Shown here one piece after another: positions 13,101 to 23,181 of a stretch of DNA of 61,409 nt. The translations under genes were made by a program, and so were the position numbers. The first letter of the stretch is position 1, and each line of letters starts with the position of its first letter. A model generated the notes under the pieces. It saw only the letters and a list, made by a program, of their open reading frames with translations. It made no database searches and had not been told where the DNA came from. The DNA lies in assembly GCA_030141605.1 (NCBI GenBank), contig JAQGDQ010000622.1, positions 1 through 61,409 on the forward strand, read 5' to 3'. The DNA is from Tubiluchus corallicola. Taxonomy: Eukaryota; Priapulida; Priapulimorpha; Priapulimorphida; Tubiluchidae.

Positions 13101-16100
13101 TGTAGTGTTCTAAAATAATGTTGATAACCTAGTTCAGCATTATTAAAGAAATGTGCACACATAACAGTTTTTAAATAAGATATAGTGTGTGGCTATTGTC
13201 CTTATTATTATAGTTATCAATGGCCTGGAAAATATAATTGCATTGGATGTTGTGCCTAGAATTAATGCACATGACATTTCAATTCTGGTGTGCAGTTTAG
13301 CAACTGGTAGTTAAAGGAAAAATATACTTTACCCTATAGTATCGATGGCTCATTCACATGTTAGTTTTGCTCTACATTTCACTCACCACTGTATTAGTTC
13401 CTCTTTTGATTTGAATTATGCTGTAACGAGTTACACTGCCTACAATCTAATATCTAAATTGAACAAAAAATGTGATTTTCTCAGTTATAGTTAGAATTAT
13501 ATCTCTCACTTGGCATATCAGACTCTTGGGTTAAAATAAAATAGTAAGGACAGCTGTGGATAACAATCGTTATAGCAAATTTTTTTCGAAAGCCGTAAAA
13601 AACAGTTTTTGGCATCACTCCAAAATTTATGTAATGCTAAAAAATGAGTAATGACGTCTGTCACCTCAGAATGTACCTGCAAATTCTTTAACTTCATTAG
13701 ATTTATTGACTGTATAATGCTGTGTGAAATCGTGCTTGGCCAATTCAGTGCTGACGAAAAAATTCCTTGCTCAAGGAGGCAGGGATTTCAAAACTTTGCT
13801 TACAATCCTTATAAGTTCAGTACTGCTACTAGAGCAATGTTCAATGCTGTGTCTTTAGGAATCAATCCAAGTTTCATTGAATGCAAATATTAGAATATAG
13901 AGTATAGAATTAGAATTTTTTAGGGTAACCAATTACAACTTATTATTAAATGTATATGTAAAGTTATTAAATGTATTAATATTTTTGCGGTTGTGAATTT
14001 TAACAGTTATAATAAGCATGAAACATTGCCAGAACTGCAAAAACATTGTATTATTGTGTGAGTTTAACATTTGCTGTTGCAGTTATAAGCACTAAGCAAT
14101 TTTTGCTTTTCTACAGTTTAAAGGCATCCAGTAGAGCTCATCTCAGAAAGATGGAAAAGAAAATCCATCGTCCGTCTCCAAGTACTTCCACGACAACAAA
14201 AATTACCATGCCAACGATGCCCTTAGCAACCAGTGCCACTGCACTTTCAAGGTACCGTTTTAACTATGTAGAGTTGGTTTGCTATACTAATTCTGACGGC
14301 TTTTCACATTATACTGGTAGGGGAGAAAATCAACATAAATTGTTGTTGTTAAAACATTAGCTTGTAACAGTGTCAAATGGCTAAGTGATTTAGTGGTTCA
14401 ATTTATAACTATACAGTAAACAGTTCTTTGCTAAATTGGGTTACCATAAATATTTGTTATAAGAAGAGGGTAAAACTACCAGAATTTTATATTGTAACCA
14501 ATTCTAATTTATGTCAATTTCTCACTTTGTAAATTTTCTGGACAATCTGTATTAAATTGATTTAGCAATTGCCCAGTGCCATGTTATCTCCCAGAAAGTC
14601 CGTATTGAGGATATCCTCAGGTCCTTATAGATAGGTATGTGATACACTTTTGCATCACATAATATGATAAATGTTTACTCATAATGTACATTTTAGCCTG
14701 TACAACTTTATCATTGTATCATGTGCTAATTTTTATAACTAAAATGTAGCTATGCCATGTACTGTTCATAATGTAGTAAACCAATATATATCTGCAAACT
14801 TACTAATGTAACTAATAAAATTGATCATCTTATAATCTTTGTGCATATCATAATGTAAGGTCTACTTAAAAACATGCACACATTTTAATCTCTTGTTTTT
14901 GGTTTTCTTAAGACAAACACTGCAACAATATAGAAAGTAGCTGTACTATCAATGTATCAATTTATAAAGTCAGTGTAACAGATAAATATAAAAAAGAAAT
15001 CTCTGATTGTAGTATCTAAAAATTCGGCGTATTTGTAAATATCAGTGTTTAGTTTTCAATGTTATTTTCCAGGTTGCCGGGGACGACGTTGCTACGAACA
15101 ACAAGACCGACTTGCAGTATCCGAAATCTTGCTGAGGGATTGCTAGATGCAAGAAAACCAGGCTCATCTACTCGATCAACACCTTACCAACATCCAAAGC
15201 CGATAGCTGTACGTTACACTTTGTTTGCCCACATTTGCATTCTTATACACATCACCATTGCTGTTTTAGTATGACACTAACTAAATCTGTATTTAACTCA
15301 TATTTGAGGGACCCATGAAATTGTTGTAAATTAACTGAAACATGGGCTATGTGACTATAGCTGTGTGGAGTGTGTCATACTGGGACCTTAGGCATGACAT
15401 AAATAAATCAACACACGAAAAGGCTTTTGATAGACAAGCAGCAAGTCGGGGAAAAAAGTTCTCAAGCTTGATTAGTAATTGCCATGACTGCTGTTAGTTC
15501 GTCAAATTCTTCTGATGGCATTTCGTTTCTGCTATGCAGTTTAGCAACTAAATGTTAAAGAAATTTCACATGTTAATTTCGCTCTAGGTTTCACTCGCCA
15601 CGGTATTTGTCCCTCTCTTATTTTAATTTCTCCTGTAGTGGGTTACACGGCCTGTAATCTAATTTCTAAATCGAACAAAAGACATACTTTTCTCAGTTGT
15701 AGTTAGAATTGTATCTATCACTTGGAGTATCAGACTATTCATTCAGCAAAATAAAATAGGACTGCTGTGGGTGACATTAATTAGCTTGCTTTATAGTTTT
15801 TATTGTTTGTATTTATACAGACATGCAGGTTTGGTGCCAGACAAATGACCAACGGCTTTGCAGTTTTTGATCGAAAATCGGATCTTCTACGATCAGCATT
15901 CCGATCAGCCATGGATCGTTATGTTCATCCTCCTCCTCTAAAGTATGTACAGCAATGTTTTTCTGTGTTCTTGATATGGTGACAAGCACATATAAAGTAT
16001 GCTTTGTAAATGCTTTTACATGTATTTTATTTGTACAATGTACATGGCTGACTACATTCCTCTCTATGAAGTAATGAGAATTTTGGCCTAAACCAACATT

Positions 16101-19100
16101 TGAACTTTGCGTGCCTAAATGTCAAAATAACCTAATTTGTCATATTTGTTACTATATGCTGCTTCTGTAACAAATTTAAGAAGTTCCACAAAAATACCAA
16201 TATTAGAGGCCTATCGCGATTACAAAACACTGATATTTCTTTGTAAATATGTCAATAAACTGAGCATTCCTTTTATAAGCAATCCTTTATCATTCATTCC
16301 TGATACCACTTTAAGTGATAGATTTAAAGCAAATTACGGTAAACAATAAATTTGGAAATAACTCTATATTAAAACAAACCATACATTTATGGAACTCACT
16401 ACCTAGTGAAATAAAACAAATATAATCTCTCCGCCAGTTTAAACAGAAATAAAATGAATATCAATATAACAGGTTTCAGCTTCCGAATTATACATCTGAT
16501 ACTAATTACACAGACTCAACTTTCATCTACCTTAGCCCCTGATCTACATAAAATGATTAAGAATATTAAAATTTATGTAATGTAATGCGTGTTATATTAG
16601 TTGTGTAATGTCAAATGTATACACAGTGTAAATGTCGTAAAATTTAATGTACTTTTGTAATATTGTTTTGTAAATATGTTTTAAGATCGTGTTTGTAAAT
16701 ATGTCCATATGTTTACAAATGTCATGTCCATATAATGTCCAATTGTAAACAATTGGACATTAGTTTTGCACTATTAGGTTTTTAGGCTGCATTGGACGCA
16801 TTTGCCTTGAACAGTGTTGTTATATTAACATTACGCTGAGGCTTACTTGATTTTATTAATATGAGTGAACCATTTTAATAACTAGTAAAGAATTAATATA
16901 ATATAAAATAATATATATTCATTTTTATCAATTTATGTGTGCCTTATTGGTTATATAGCCATAATTCGGTAAAATGCACCTCCGCTTAACGTAGGTTTAT
17001 TTCCATTTGTAATTTTCTTGAATGCCATGTTTGCATAGTTCCCAAAGGTGAAAATTTCCTGCTTTTCTGTTCTATATTATCCATGAAAGGTGCATTAATA
17101 AGGAACAAGTAGTAGAATTTTCTTGTTGCTGTTGCAGTTAAATACATGCAGTCAGGGATTCTAATGACTTGAGGTGTGTCTTTGCTTCATGATATGACTT
17201 GTGATACTAATTTGGATCATAATGAACTTCTATTTGACTTAGCTTTAAACATGTGGTTAGAAGTTGAGCTTTTGAGTGACCGTATTGCCCTAACTGACTT
17301 CCAGCATCAAGAAAGGGCTCTATTGAAAATGCGTTTTGACTATGAATGGGAATACCTGTTATATTAGAATTGCTTTGTCATTTTTCTGAAACGTCTTAAC
17401 TCCATTTTGCTTGAAAGTAACAAACAGTATTTAGAGCTTTTTTCAAGCTTCTCTTTAACCAGCTGTAATAAGTGAGTCTTAAAGACCAGATGTTTTTGAA
17501 AGGCAACAATTCTCACTAGATTCTTATTTTTTTAGGAAAATGTGCGTGGAGAATCCCGTTCCAACATCCAAAGAAGGAATCATCGCGTCGAACGAACTCC
17601 TCGCAAACTTAATGGACCAAAGCAGTTCCACCGCTCCTAGGACAACACCGAAAATTATTCGGCCAGTAAACTTACCTCGCTCTGTGCCAACTGTGAATAA
17701 AGTAACACCCCCAATACGGGTTACACCCGATGTGAAAGTGAAACCTCCAGAAGCGCCTTCCGCCGTTGGCGGTTTACAAATCGGCACAATAACTATTCCA
17801 CTGTCAGCGGTTTCTGGTCCACTGTCTGGCGTCACCAGCAGTGGTGTTACCACGGCAACAATAAACTTGACTCCATCAACGATAGCCGGCGCTTTCAATA
17901 TAGGCAGTACACAATTACAGAGCGGAACTGTGAATTTAACTATGACATTATTAAATAAAAATGTGCAAATACAAACAACAAGAAATAACCAAACTCAGCA
18001 GCAACAACAGCAAGTGCACACGATTCCCGCGGCGGTAAAAGAGATGCAGCAACCAGTCAAAGACTTGCAATTGACTATCTCTCCTGTAGATCTTGCTGCT
18101 TTACAAGGAAAAGGTTTAGCTGTAACAATGCCGCCAGTAAACAGTGAAAACAGTGGGTACATTCTGACGGAAAATGGACCCCAGTTTGTGACGAGTAATG
18201 TGGCAAATTCGTCGTCTAATGTCTTAGTGTGGAGCAACCCCGCACCTGTGAGCAATCGAGGCGGGGGTGCCAAGCGGGGCCGGACGACGAAATTGCCGAA
18301 GAGAGGTGGCGGTACGGGTAGTATGGCAAGTTCTATGCCGGCACTAGCTGCGTTGATGGAGGCTCCAATCGTTACAGAACCGCCTGCTGCTCAGACAACG
18401 ATTTCAACAACCCGTGCTACAACACCATTCAATGTGGTAAGTTTATATACATAATTCAGTAATACAATGTATGTAGCCCGGATTTATTTTATTGATCTTA
18501 TGGTTTTAACAAGAAAATAAAGTTTACTTTTTCTGTTTATGATGTTAGTATATGCAGCAAATATGTGTTAAAAGAACAGCTTACCATCAAATCCCAGTGC
18601 AGGTTTTGTTGTTTAGATTTGAACTGGTAGACTGTGACACACGTTTCATTCAGAAGTATTCATTAAATTTATTTCTTGAGAACCTGCATGCTTTCGGATA
18701 ATTAAACTAAAATGCTCAAAGTAGTGAAATGAGTAAAATGTGTGATATTTTGCATACTTTACCAGTTTTTTCGAGTAATACGCTTACATTTATGTTATTC
18801 ATTAAATCGCAAGTCAAAAGGTTTGTTGTGCTTTTAGCTGTTTTTTGCCCACAGTTCTATGCATGTCTTTATATAAAAGTTTTAGTTTCTGCAATAATAA
18901 AAATTAATAGAGAGCAAGCTAAGTGGATGTGCAGGTGATTTGGTCATATTATCAACATTAATAAGTTATTCTCTGTTGCAGGGTACCCTAACACACCAGC
19001 TCGGCCAGCAGCCTGTTGTTTCATCCACAGCCGTCTTGAATGGCTTCCAGTCCCAGTCACTTGCTGGCGGTAATATCATTCTTAAGGGTGCCGGAGCCGT

Positions 19101-19888
19101 TAGCGCTCTGCATTCCATGACAAACGCTCGAACTAATGCACCGTCACCGGTACCGACATGTAACCTTGATGCCTCCAACACAGGTACAAGAATGAAATTT
19201 AAGTTGTCACATGTGAATAAAGTCACAGATTTTACAGTAGCCCCACCCCAGATTAACAAGTAATTTAAGAATGGCTTCTACGTGAAAATCAGTTTGTGAG
19301 AGATGTGTTTCTGATAGTGTTGTTAATTATTGTCATAAAAATAATTTTAGATCTAAGTTCTTTTAAACAGTGAAAAATTTCTCTTAATTTTGTAAATACA
19401 TGCTCTTCCAAAGGTGTATTTTAGCACTGTCATGAGGCTTGTGGATGTGGGCATGTCATGTATGTTGTTTTTTTAATTTTGGCTTGTATTGGTTTTTAAT
19501 ATCGAATGTAACTTTTATTTTCCTTGTTACAGCCATCTCCGCCCATAATATGCCAAACATAACATTCACTAAGATGCCCCTGGAGAAGACGTCGCCACGG
19601 CAGCCAGCAGCGCCTCAGCAGAACCAGCAATTGTCTCAGCCTCAATTCATCAATCTCAACTCGACGCTGACGCCGCCTAGCAGCCTGTCTCAAAACTTTC
19701 AAGACTTGTTTTCCAATCAGTTTCTCAATGCTACGCACGTGCAAGCCAAACCACCGCCAGTGTCCAATCCTCCGCCACTAGCCACAATGCATCTCAAAAT
19801 CCCTGTTGTGCCTCATCAAGGCAGAGCTCAGATGCTTCAGGTGGCCAATGACAAGCCAGATGGGACACAAGTTGCTCCTCATGTATGA
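4127..19888 (+). CDS. ATXN7: Ataxin-7 family protein, SAGA DUB-module subunit (13 exons, complete)
   Basis: Ataxin-7/Sgf73 anchors the deubiquitinase module to the SAGA coactivator complex in the nucleus. Exons, each bounded by AG and GT: 4127-4208, 5981-6052, 6835-6939, 9353-9624, 10253-10568, 12540-12622, 12829-12950, 14117-14251, 15073-15208, 15821-15942, 17536-18436, 18982-19183, 19533-19888. They sum to 2904 nt, so all phases agree: 967 residues plus TGA. Order: FMGQAW block (about 11-16); zinc finger C70-C73-H85-H90; Pro/Ser-rich stretch; SCA7 domain from 283; CRFGARQ/FDRK block from 442; long Ser/Thr/Pro/Gln tail with a Q6 run (636-641). The ATG is the first in frame and precedes the block that also opens ATXN7/ATXN7L1. 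Ortholog of the ATXN7/ATXN7L1/L2 group as a whole; ATXN7L3 lacks this layout. There is no N-terminal polyglutamine. Confidence 0.93.
4912..5482. mobile_element. hAT-like non-autonomous element in ATXN7 intron 1
   Basis: Terminal inverted repeats are visible: TAGGGATGCCACGAATCTGA at the left against TAAGGATGTCACGAATCACA (reverse complement of the right end). The interior is built from variants of GAATCCGAATC. Flanks TCAGAGTT and TTTGGGTT agree at five of eight positions, a plausible eroded 8-bp target duplication. No transposase is encoded. Confidence 0.65.
5981..6052 (+). CDS. ATXN7: ATXN7 exon 2 with tandem (NAGNAG) acceptor
   Basis: Encodes the charged linker VEETLEMKKKKDCDAMKLRK before the zinc finger, matching the position of the EVMRLNKE-like linker in vertebrate paralogs. 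The acceptor reads GTAGTAG: using AG at 5979-5980 gives V-G-K, using AG at 5982-5983 gives G-K. Both keep the frame, so one valine is optional. Confidence 0.8.
6835..6939 (+). CDS. ATXN7: ATXN7 exon 3, zinc-finger exon
   Basis: Reads DMALFGYCPVQDEFYLVVCE, then QCGQVIKPQAFKSHT. This is the most conserved N-terminal block of ataxin-7 proteins (human form: HLFGHCPAHDDFYLVVC...C..VVKPQAF..H). Zinc ligands C70, C73 and H85 are here; the fourth, H90, is supplied by the first codons of exon 4 (DMRHGG), so the finger is split by a 2.4-kb intron. Confidence 0.93.
7961..8698. repeat. 21-bp minisatellite in ATXN7 intron 3
   Basis: About 35 tandem copies of a 21-bp unit close to TTCATACAGGAGTATCCCACC. 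Because 21 is a multiple of three, several frames on both strands stay open for 120-230 codons (SYRSIPP on plus, MKVGYSC or EGGILLY on minus). There is no acceptor/donor pair that would add it to the ATXN7 message in phase, so I treat it as intronic satellite. Confidence 0.95.
9353..9624 (+). CDS. ATXN7: ATXN7 exon 4
   Basis: Completes the zinc finger (H90) then runs into a Ser/Pro-rich disordered stretch (APPDWSKSPTPPQTSRTGAR). Phase 1 entry, phase 0 exit at CAAG/GTAACC. Translation upstream of the acceptor in the same frame is intron. Confidence 0.85.
9683..10079. mobile_element. Possible short TIR element in ATXN7 intron 4
   Basis: Ends GTAGGGTTTGC and GTAGAGGTTTCCC (reverse complement) are similar, and the interior shares the word TTCGAATTTGCA or its relatives near both ends. 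No target-site duplication is visible. Weak. Confidence 0.25.
10253..10568 (+). CDS. ATXN7: ATXN7 exon 5, Pro-rich linker
   Basis: Low-complexity Pro/Ser/Thr linker (LPPPTQKPNSSPPVPSPVIP) ending in the basic KPVKKSRRLPGERKLQLCK just before the SCA7 domain; a KSRR/GERK cluster could act as a nuclear localisation signal. Exits in phase 1. Confidence 0.88.
10768..11654. mobile_element. Tigger/pogo-like MITE with TA target duplication (ATXN7 intron 5)
   Basis: Left end CAGTAGGCACCACTTACT and right end (reverse complement) CAGTAGGCGCCATTTATTAG form terminal inverted repeats that end CAGT...ACTG and are flanked by TA on both sides (10766-10767 and 11655-11656). A partly matching sequence, AATTAACC/GGTTAAT, sits just inside both ends. 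The internal sequence is shared with the copy at 60940-61409. No transposase; a 64-codon ORF at 11003-11197 is chance or relic. Confidence 0.85.
12540..12950 (+). CDS. ATXN7: ATXN7 exons 6-7: SCA7 domain
   Basis: Exons 12540-12622 and 12829-12950 encode DREFDPDKHCGVPWAETGEP, CTRSLTCK / THALSQRRAVPGRSMPFDKL and LMEHRESRD. This is the SCA7 zinc-binding domain: ligands C292, C303, C309 and H312 (the His is the second codon of exon 7, so the site is split by an intron). In the family this domain contacts the nucleosome and helps dock the deubiquitinase module. All four ligands and the S-Q-R-R-A-V motif are intact. Confidence 0.95.
13240..13566 (+). repeat. Dispersed intronic repeat, copy 1
   Basis: Similar over about 300 bp to 15490-15776 in the same orientation, sharing GCAGTTTAGCAACT, TTCACTC.CCAC, TCTCAGTT.TAGTTAGAATT and GGACTGCTGTGG-like words. 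Lies in ATXN7 intron 7. Family unknown. Confidence 0.7.
14117..14251 (+). CDS. ATXN7: ATXN7 exon 8
   Basis: SLKASSRAHLRKMEKKIHRP followed by a Ser/Thr/Pro stretch; basic helix-prone start, phase 2 entry and exit. A 1.1-kb intron precedes it. Confidence 0.85.
15073..15208 (+). CDS. ATXN7: ATXN7 exon 9
   Basis: Frame fixed by phase 2 entry and by the join to exon 10: the exon end HPKPIA joins TCRFGARQ, reproducing the family motif HPxPxxxCxFGSR. Other frames carry stops. Donor AGCT/GTACGT. Confidence 0.85.
15490..15776 (+). repeat. Dispersed intronic repeat, copy 2
   Basis: Second copy of the 13240-13566 sequence, in ATXN7 intron 9, same orientation. Divergence is substantial, so both are old. 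Confidence 0.7.
15821..15942 (+). CDS. ATXN7: ATXN7 exon 10, conserved FDRK block
   Basis: TCRFGARQMTNGFAVFDRKS then DLLRSAFRSAMDRYVHPPPL. Matches the second conserved block of ATXN7 paralogs (CxFGSR...G..VFDRR...) downstream of the SCA7 domain. Residues about 442-482. Function of this block is not established from sequence alone. Confidence 0.9.
16100..16640 (+). mobile_element. 3' end of a LINE in ATXN7 intron 10
   Basis: Sense-strand translation with a few frame breaks gives YVNKLSIPFISNPLSFIPDT, SDRFKANYG, then KTIHLWNSLPSEIKQI-like and LRQFKQKLK-like words. The pattern (i)HLWNSLP.EI+..s...FK.kLK is the standard C-terminus of CR1/L2/Jockey-type LINE reverse transcriptases. It is broken by stops near 16350 and 16410. 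Confidence 0.75.
16734..16761. other. Perfect 12-bp stem hairpin
   Basis: AATGTCCAATTG (16734-16745), loop TAAA, then CAATTGGACATT (16750-16761). Just upstream, ATGTCCATATG and ATGTCCATATAATGTCC repeat the same half-site. Possibly the tail of the preceding LINE or the centre of a MITE. Confidence 0.7.
17536..18436 (+). CDS. ATXN7: ATXN7 exon 11, long low-complexity exon
   Basis: The largest exon (901 nt, about 300 residues): Ser/Thr/Pro/Val-rich, disordered. It contains NNQTQQQQQQV (Q636-Q641, mixed CAG/CAA codons) and a basic cluster RGGGAKRGRTTKLPKRGGG that looks like a nuclear localisation or RNA/DNA-contact patch. GC is visibly higher than in flanking introns, as expected for coding sequence. 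Exit in phase 0 at AATGTG/GTAAGT. Confidence 0.9.
18982..19183 (+). CDS. ATXN7: ATXN7 exon 12
   Basis: GTLTHQLGQQPVVSSTAVLN onwards, Ser/Ala/Gly-rich. Ends in phase 1 at ACACAG/GTACAAG. Skipping the donor would give an in-frame extension of 26 codons ending at TAA (19261-19263), so a shorter isoform is possible. Confidence 0.82.
19533..19888 (+). CDS. ATXN7: ATXN7 exon 13, C-terminus
   Basis: AISAHNMPNITFTKMPLEKT, then a Gln/Pro/Asn-rich tail ending GTQVAPHV and TGA (19886-19888). Acceptor TTGTTACAG. The reading frame matches the cumulative phase of all previous exons. Confidence 0.88.
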
Positions 19889-22000
19889 CAGCAGCTGAAA
19901 GTTTAGGTGATATTAAACTACAAATTTTGGGACAAATTAATTTTTTTTTTGGGAATACTGTGTACTTAACTTTTATAGTTATAAAAATTAATGCATTTTG
20001 TAACGGGTGCTGTCAAACAAATTTTCTGTGCCTGTTTACTATTGGCATGAAAACTGAACTTTTTTCAGTTCATGCTGCACCAAGAAATAATGTGTCTAGA
20101 GTAAGTGTCATTACTAAGAAGTAATGGAACACTGCCTGTCATGAAATATTTAAAGTTACAAGCACATTCTTGAAACTAACCGACTGATGCAGAAAAATAT
20201 GCATTTGTCAATTTTTAAAATATTTGCTCTCTAAATGTTACATTTTAAAAATATTGTTCATCAGTAATGCAGGCTTTACCGATCATTAAGGCAAGTAAGG
20301 TTATGAACTGTGATGCTGCCTATATATTTCCAATCAGAGAATCAAACTCAAGCATTGAGACTAGTTTTAAGCAAATTAGGTGACACTTGCTCCTCAAATC
20401 ATGACGATGCTGACATCTGTATTTATTGTTAACGATACTACTGACAGGGATAATAAGGCACTTTGGTAATTTGCTCTGTACGTTGAATGACAGTTGCTTG
20501 TGATGCAAGATGTGGCAATTATGCTAGAATAAGAGATTTGCAATCGCACATCCACATTTGCTGCATAGCATTGCAACAGCAATAAAAAGAGATTACAATT
20601 CAACTTGTTGCGATGCGATGCGCTGCAACACACTTTTGTAAATACTGAATGTGTGAAGAATTTATGCAGCTGTGCATATAAAACCAAACAAACGTGATGA
20701 TGATAATAAATGTATAAAGCAGATATTATTTATTTTTGTTTTGTCCTGCAACGGTTGTGCTATGTGTAGTACTCGTTGCTGAGCAGTGCTGCTGACAGTT
20801 GTCACAGCAACACATAATTTGCATACATTGTAAAGTTATTGGCAACAATTTATTATTAATGACTATATTTTTGATTGTTTTTGTTTGTGAATGAAATTGT
20901 TGTTATTGCAATTTATTTATAATTGTCATGTCGTAAAAGACATATCTTATTGTTTACTTATTCAAGAACTTGTGCTATGTTTACTTAAATCACTGGTAGA
21001 TATAGCTTTTACAATTAGCAAACTGAACTAAGTGAATTTGACCAGTAGTATTGCATAATAGCAAAAAAAGGTTGTGTCCGTTGTAAAACAATTTCTCAAC
21101 TTTTAGTGTCCGAGTAATGCAACAGATCAGAAAGTTAAAGGTCATTGCATATAAATTTTGCTCAGATGCAGTTTGACCCTCAACTTTGAACCTCGTGGTG
21201 CAACATGTCTGAAAATATCATAGACGTTATTACTGATGCCCACTGCCTCAACTATCGATTTTTAAAACCTTTTGAAAGCATCTTATTAGTCTGGGTATAG
21301 CAGTAGATTAAGAAGTCATCTATCGTTGTTACATACAGGCACAGTTTTTACTTTCAAGCAGTTCTGCACAATTTGATAATAGATGTTGACGTAAGTATAA
21401 CTAAGTTGTGCACTTTAGAGTATTAGAAATATGACAAAGACAAAAAAGTAAACAAGTAATAGTAATACTAGTGCATTGGTAGGTTTACCATTACGCTTAA
21501 GTCTAGGAACCCTGGAAAGGTTAACAACAAAATGATGTTTTACATTTGGAATAAAAGCTCCGTAATTGATTATTATTCATATAAACTTGTGATATCTTAT
21601 AACGCAACGAATGATACGGCGGGGGCAAAAATCAGAAGAGCTTTAATAAAATTCAACCTAACCAGACTCTACCGGAGGTACTTAAGCCGCCACTGCACCG
21701 TTTTTGTGAATTTCTCACGAGCTCTTGCATCAGAATTATAAAACTTCCCATCTTTCTTCTGAAATCTGAATCTCTTGGGTTTGGAAACTTTTAGCCATTT
21801 TACAAAATATTTCTTACTATATCCTTGATATTATATTAAGTTTACTTGTTATTGTCGTTGTTGTGATCGATCAATCAATTTGTCTATAATAATTATTTGA
21901 AGTATTATCGATTATTAGTACTCTTTCTTCTGTCTGCTGTTATGTGCTGTATATAATGGATGATGCGAATGTTTTGTACAGTCTTTATACTCAAATAAAG
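19889..22000 (+). terminator. ATXN7 3' UTR / polyadenylation region (approximate)
   Basis: No further exon. AATAAA hexamers occur at 20581-20586, 20705-20710 and 21994-21999, the last followed by a GT-rich stretch (TTTTTGTATGTTTC). I cannot say which is used. No other gene is visible on either strand. Confidence 0.4.
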
Positions 22001-22139
22001 CAAAGTTTTTGTATGTTTCAAACACATATAGTGTTTAAGCTGTAATTTATTAAGTCAGAAAAGTCGTAATCACTTAAAATGAGTGTGTTTTAACATCACA
22101 TATTTTCAGAACTATCAAATAACTTAATTTGCATTTAAA

Positions 22140-23100
22140 CAACCTTTATTTATCCAGTCTGAGCATTTTATAAAAAAAAGCTGTAACAATGTCAGTCTTC
22201 ATTTTTACAACACAGTACTTGATATTAATGCACAGCAAGATTATTAGTATCACCGGTATTAATAATTTGGTGTCAACTGGCCATAAAGTAATATTAATGT
22301 CTTATTGATGATGCTACCATCTTAGCAACGACATCAAATTAATACGTAATATCGCAATAAATCATAGTTGTCACTATAACTAATGCATATGTTTACTGCA
22401 TAGATGTACACTTCAATTCCAAGTATTAAGTAATATAAAGGTATATGAAATAACAACAAAAATGTGTTACCAGCAACAACTTAAACAATAGCAGGATCAA
22501 ATGAAAAATCATTAACATTAGCACATGACAGTTAGCAACAAAAAATGTAATTAATTCAAGTAATGCTGTGTAGAAAGTAAATAAAGAAAAAATAATAAAT
22601 ACCATAATAATGAAATGCAGATATTTTAAATGTACAGTAATAATAACTATAACAATGACAGCACATTAGACTGTTACAAAACTAGTTTTAGGTAACAAAG
22701 CCTCGCTAGGATAGCTTTGCTGTATAACATTCTAAATAGTTGCAAGTGTGATGTGTTAACAATTGTCTAAAGTGTCAAACTACCTAGAGCTGGCTCTGTT
22801 TGTAACAAATGCTCTAGGATGTTTTAAATGTTTAGTACTCTGCTAAGTAAAATGCCAGTAATTTAAAGTTGTACTTAATACATGTCCATCTATTTTTTAT
22901 TATAGTTTTACACAATCTGCTACAACAACGAACTCGATTTGTACATTCTAAACACACAGCCCTTGCTACATAACCCGCTACAACTGCTCACCCGATTTGT
23001 ACATTTTAAACACACAACCCTTGCTGCTTGTCCACAGATGTACTACGTGATGTTACGTAATGCATGATGCAAATGACAAACAAAAATTAAATAACCTGTT
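22140..23100. repeat. Left copy of a duplicated segment flanking the 52-bp satellite
   Basis: Collinear similarity with 26160-27700: TTAATAATTTGGTGTCAACT.GCCATAA against TTAATAATTTAGTATCAACC.GCCATAA; GCATAGAT..ACA.TTC; AATATAAAGG; AAACTAGTTTTA. It also contains its own 59-bp tandem duplication (about 22918-23035, GATTTGTACATT..AAACACACA). Confidence 0.5.
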
Positions 23101-23181
23101 AAAATTAAAATAAGTGAATTACAGCTAAAACCGAACCAGGCTTGGAGACTAAGACCAATAAATAGCATGGTAAAAATCTAC

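Noticed and set aside
17524-18273. Antisense ORFs of 124 and 92 codons over ATXN7 exon 11
   Set aside because: Shadows of a GC-richer coding exon; the sense frame carries the protein.
21532-21741. 69-codon plus ORF downstream of ATXN7
   Set aside because: No recognisable domain or splice context; chance frame in a slightly GC-richer patch of the 3' flank.
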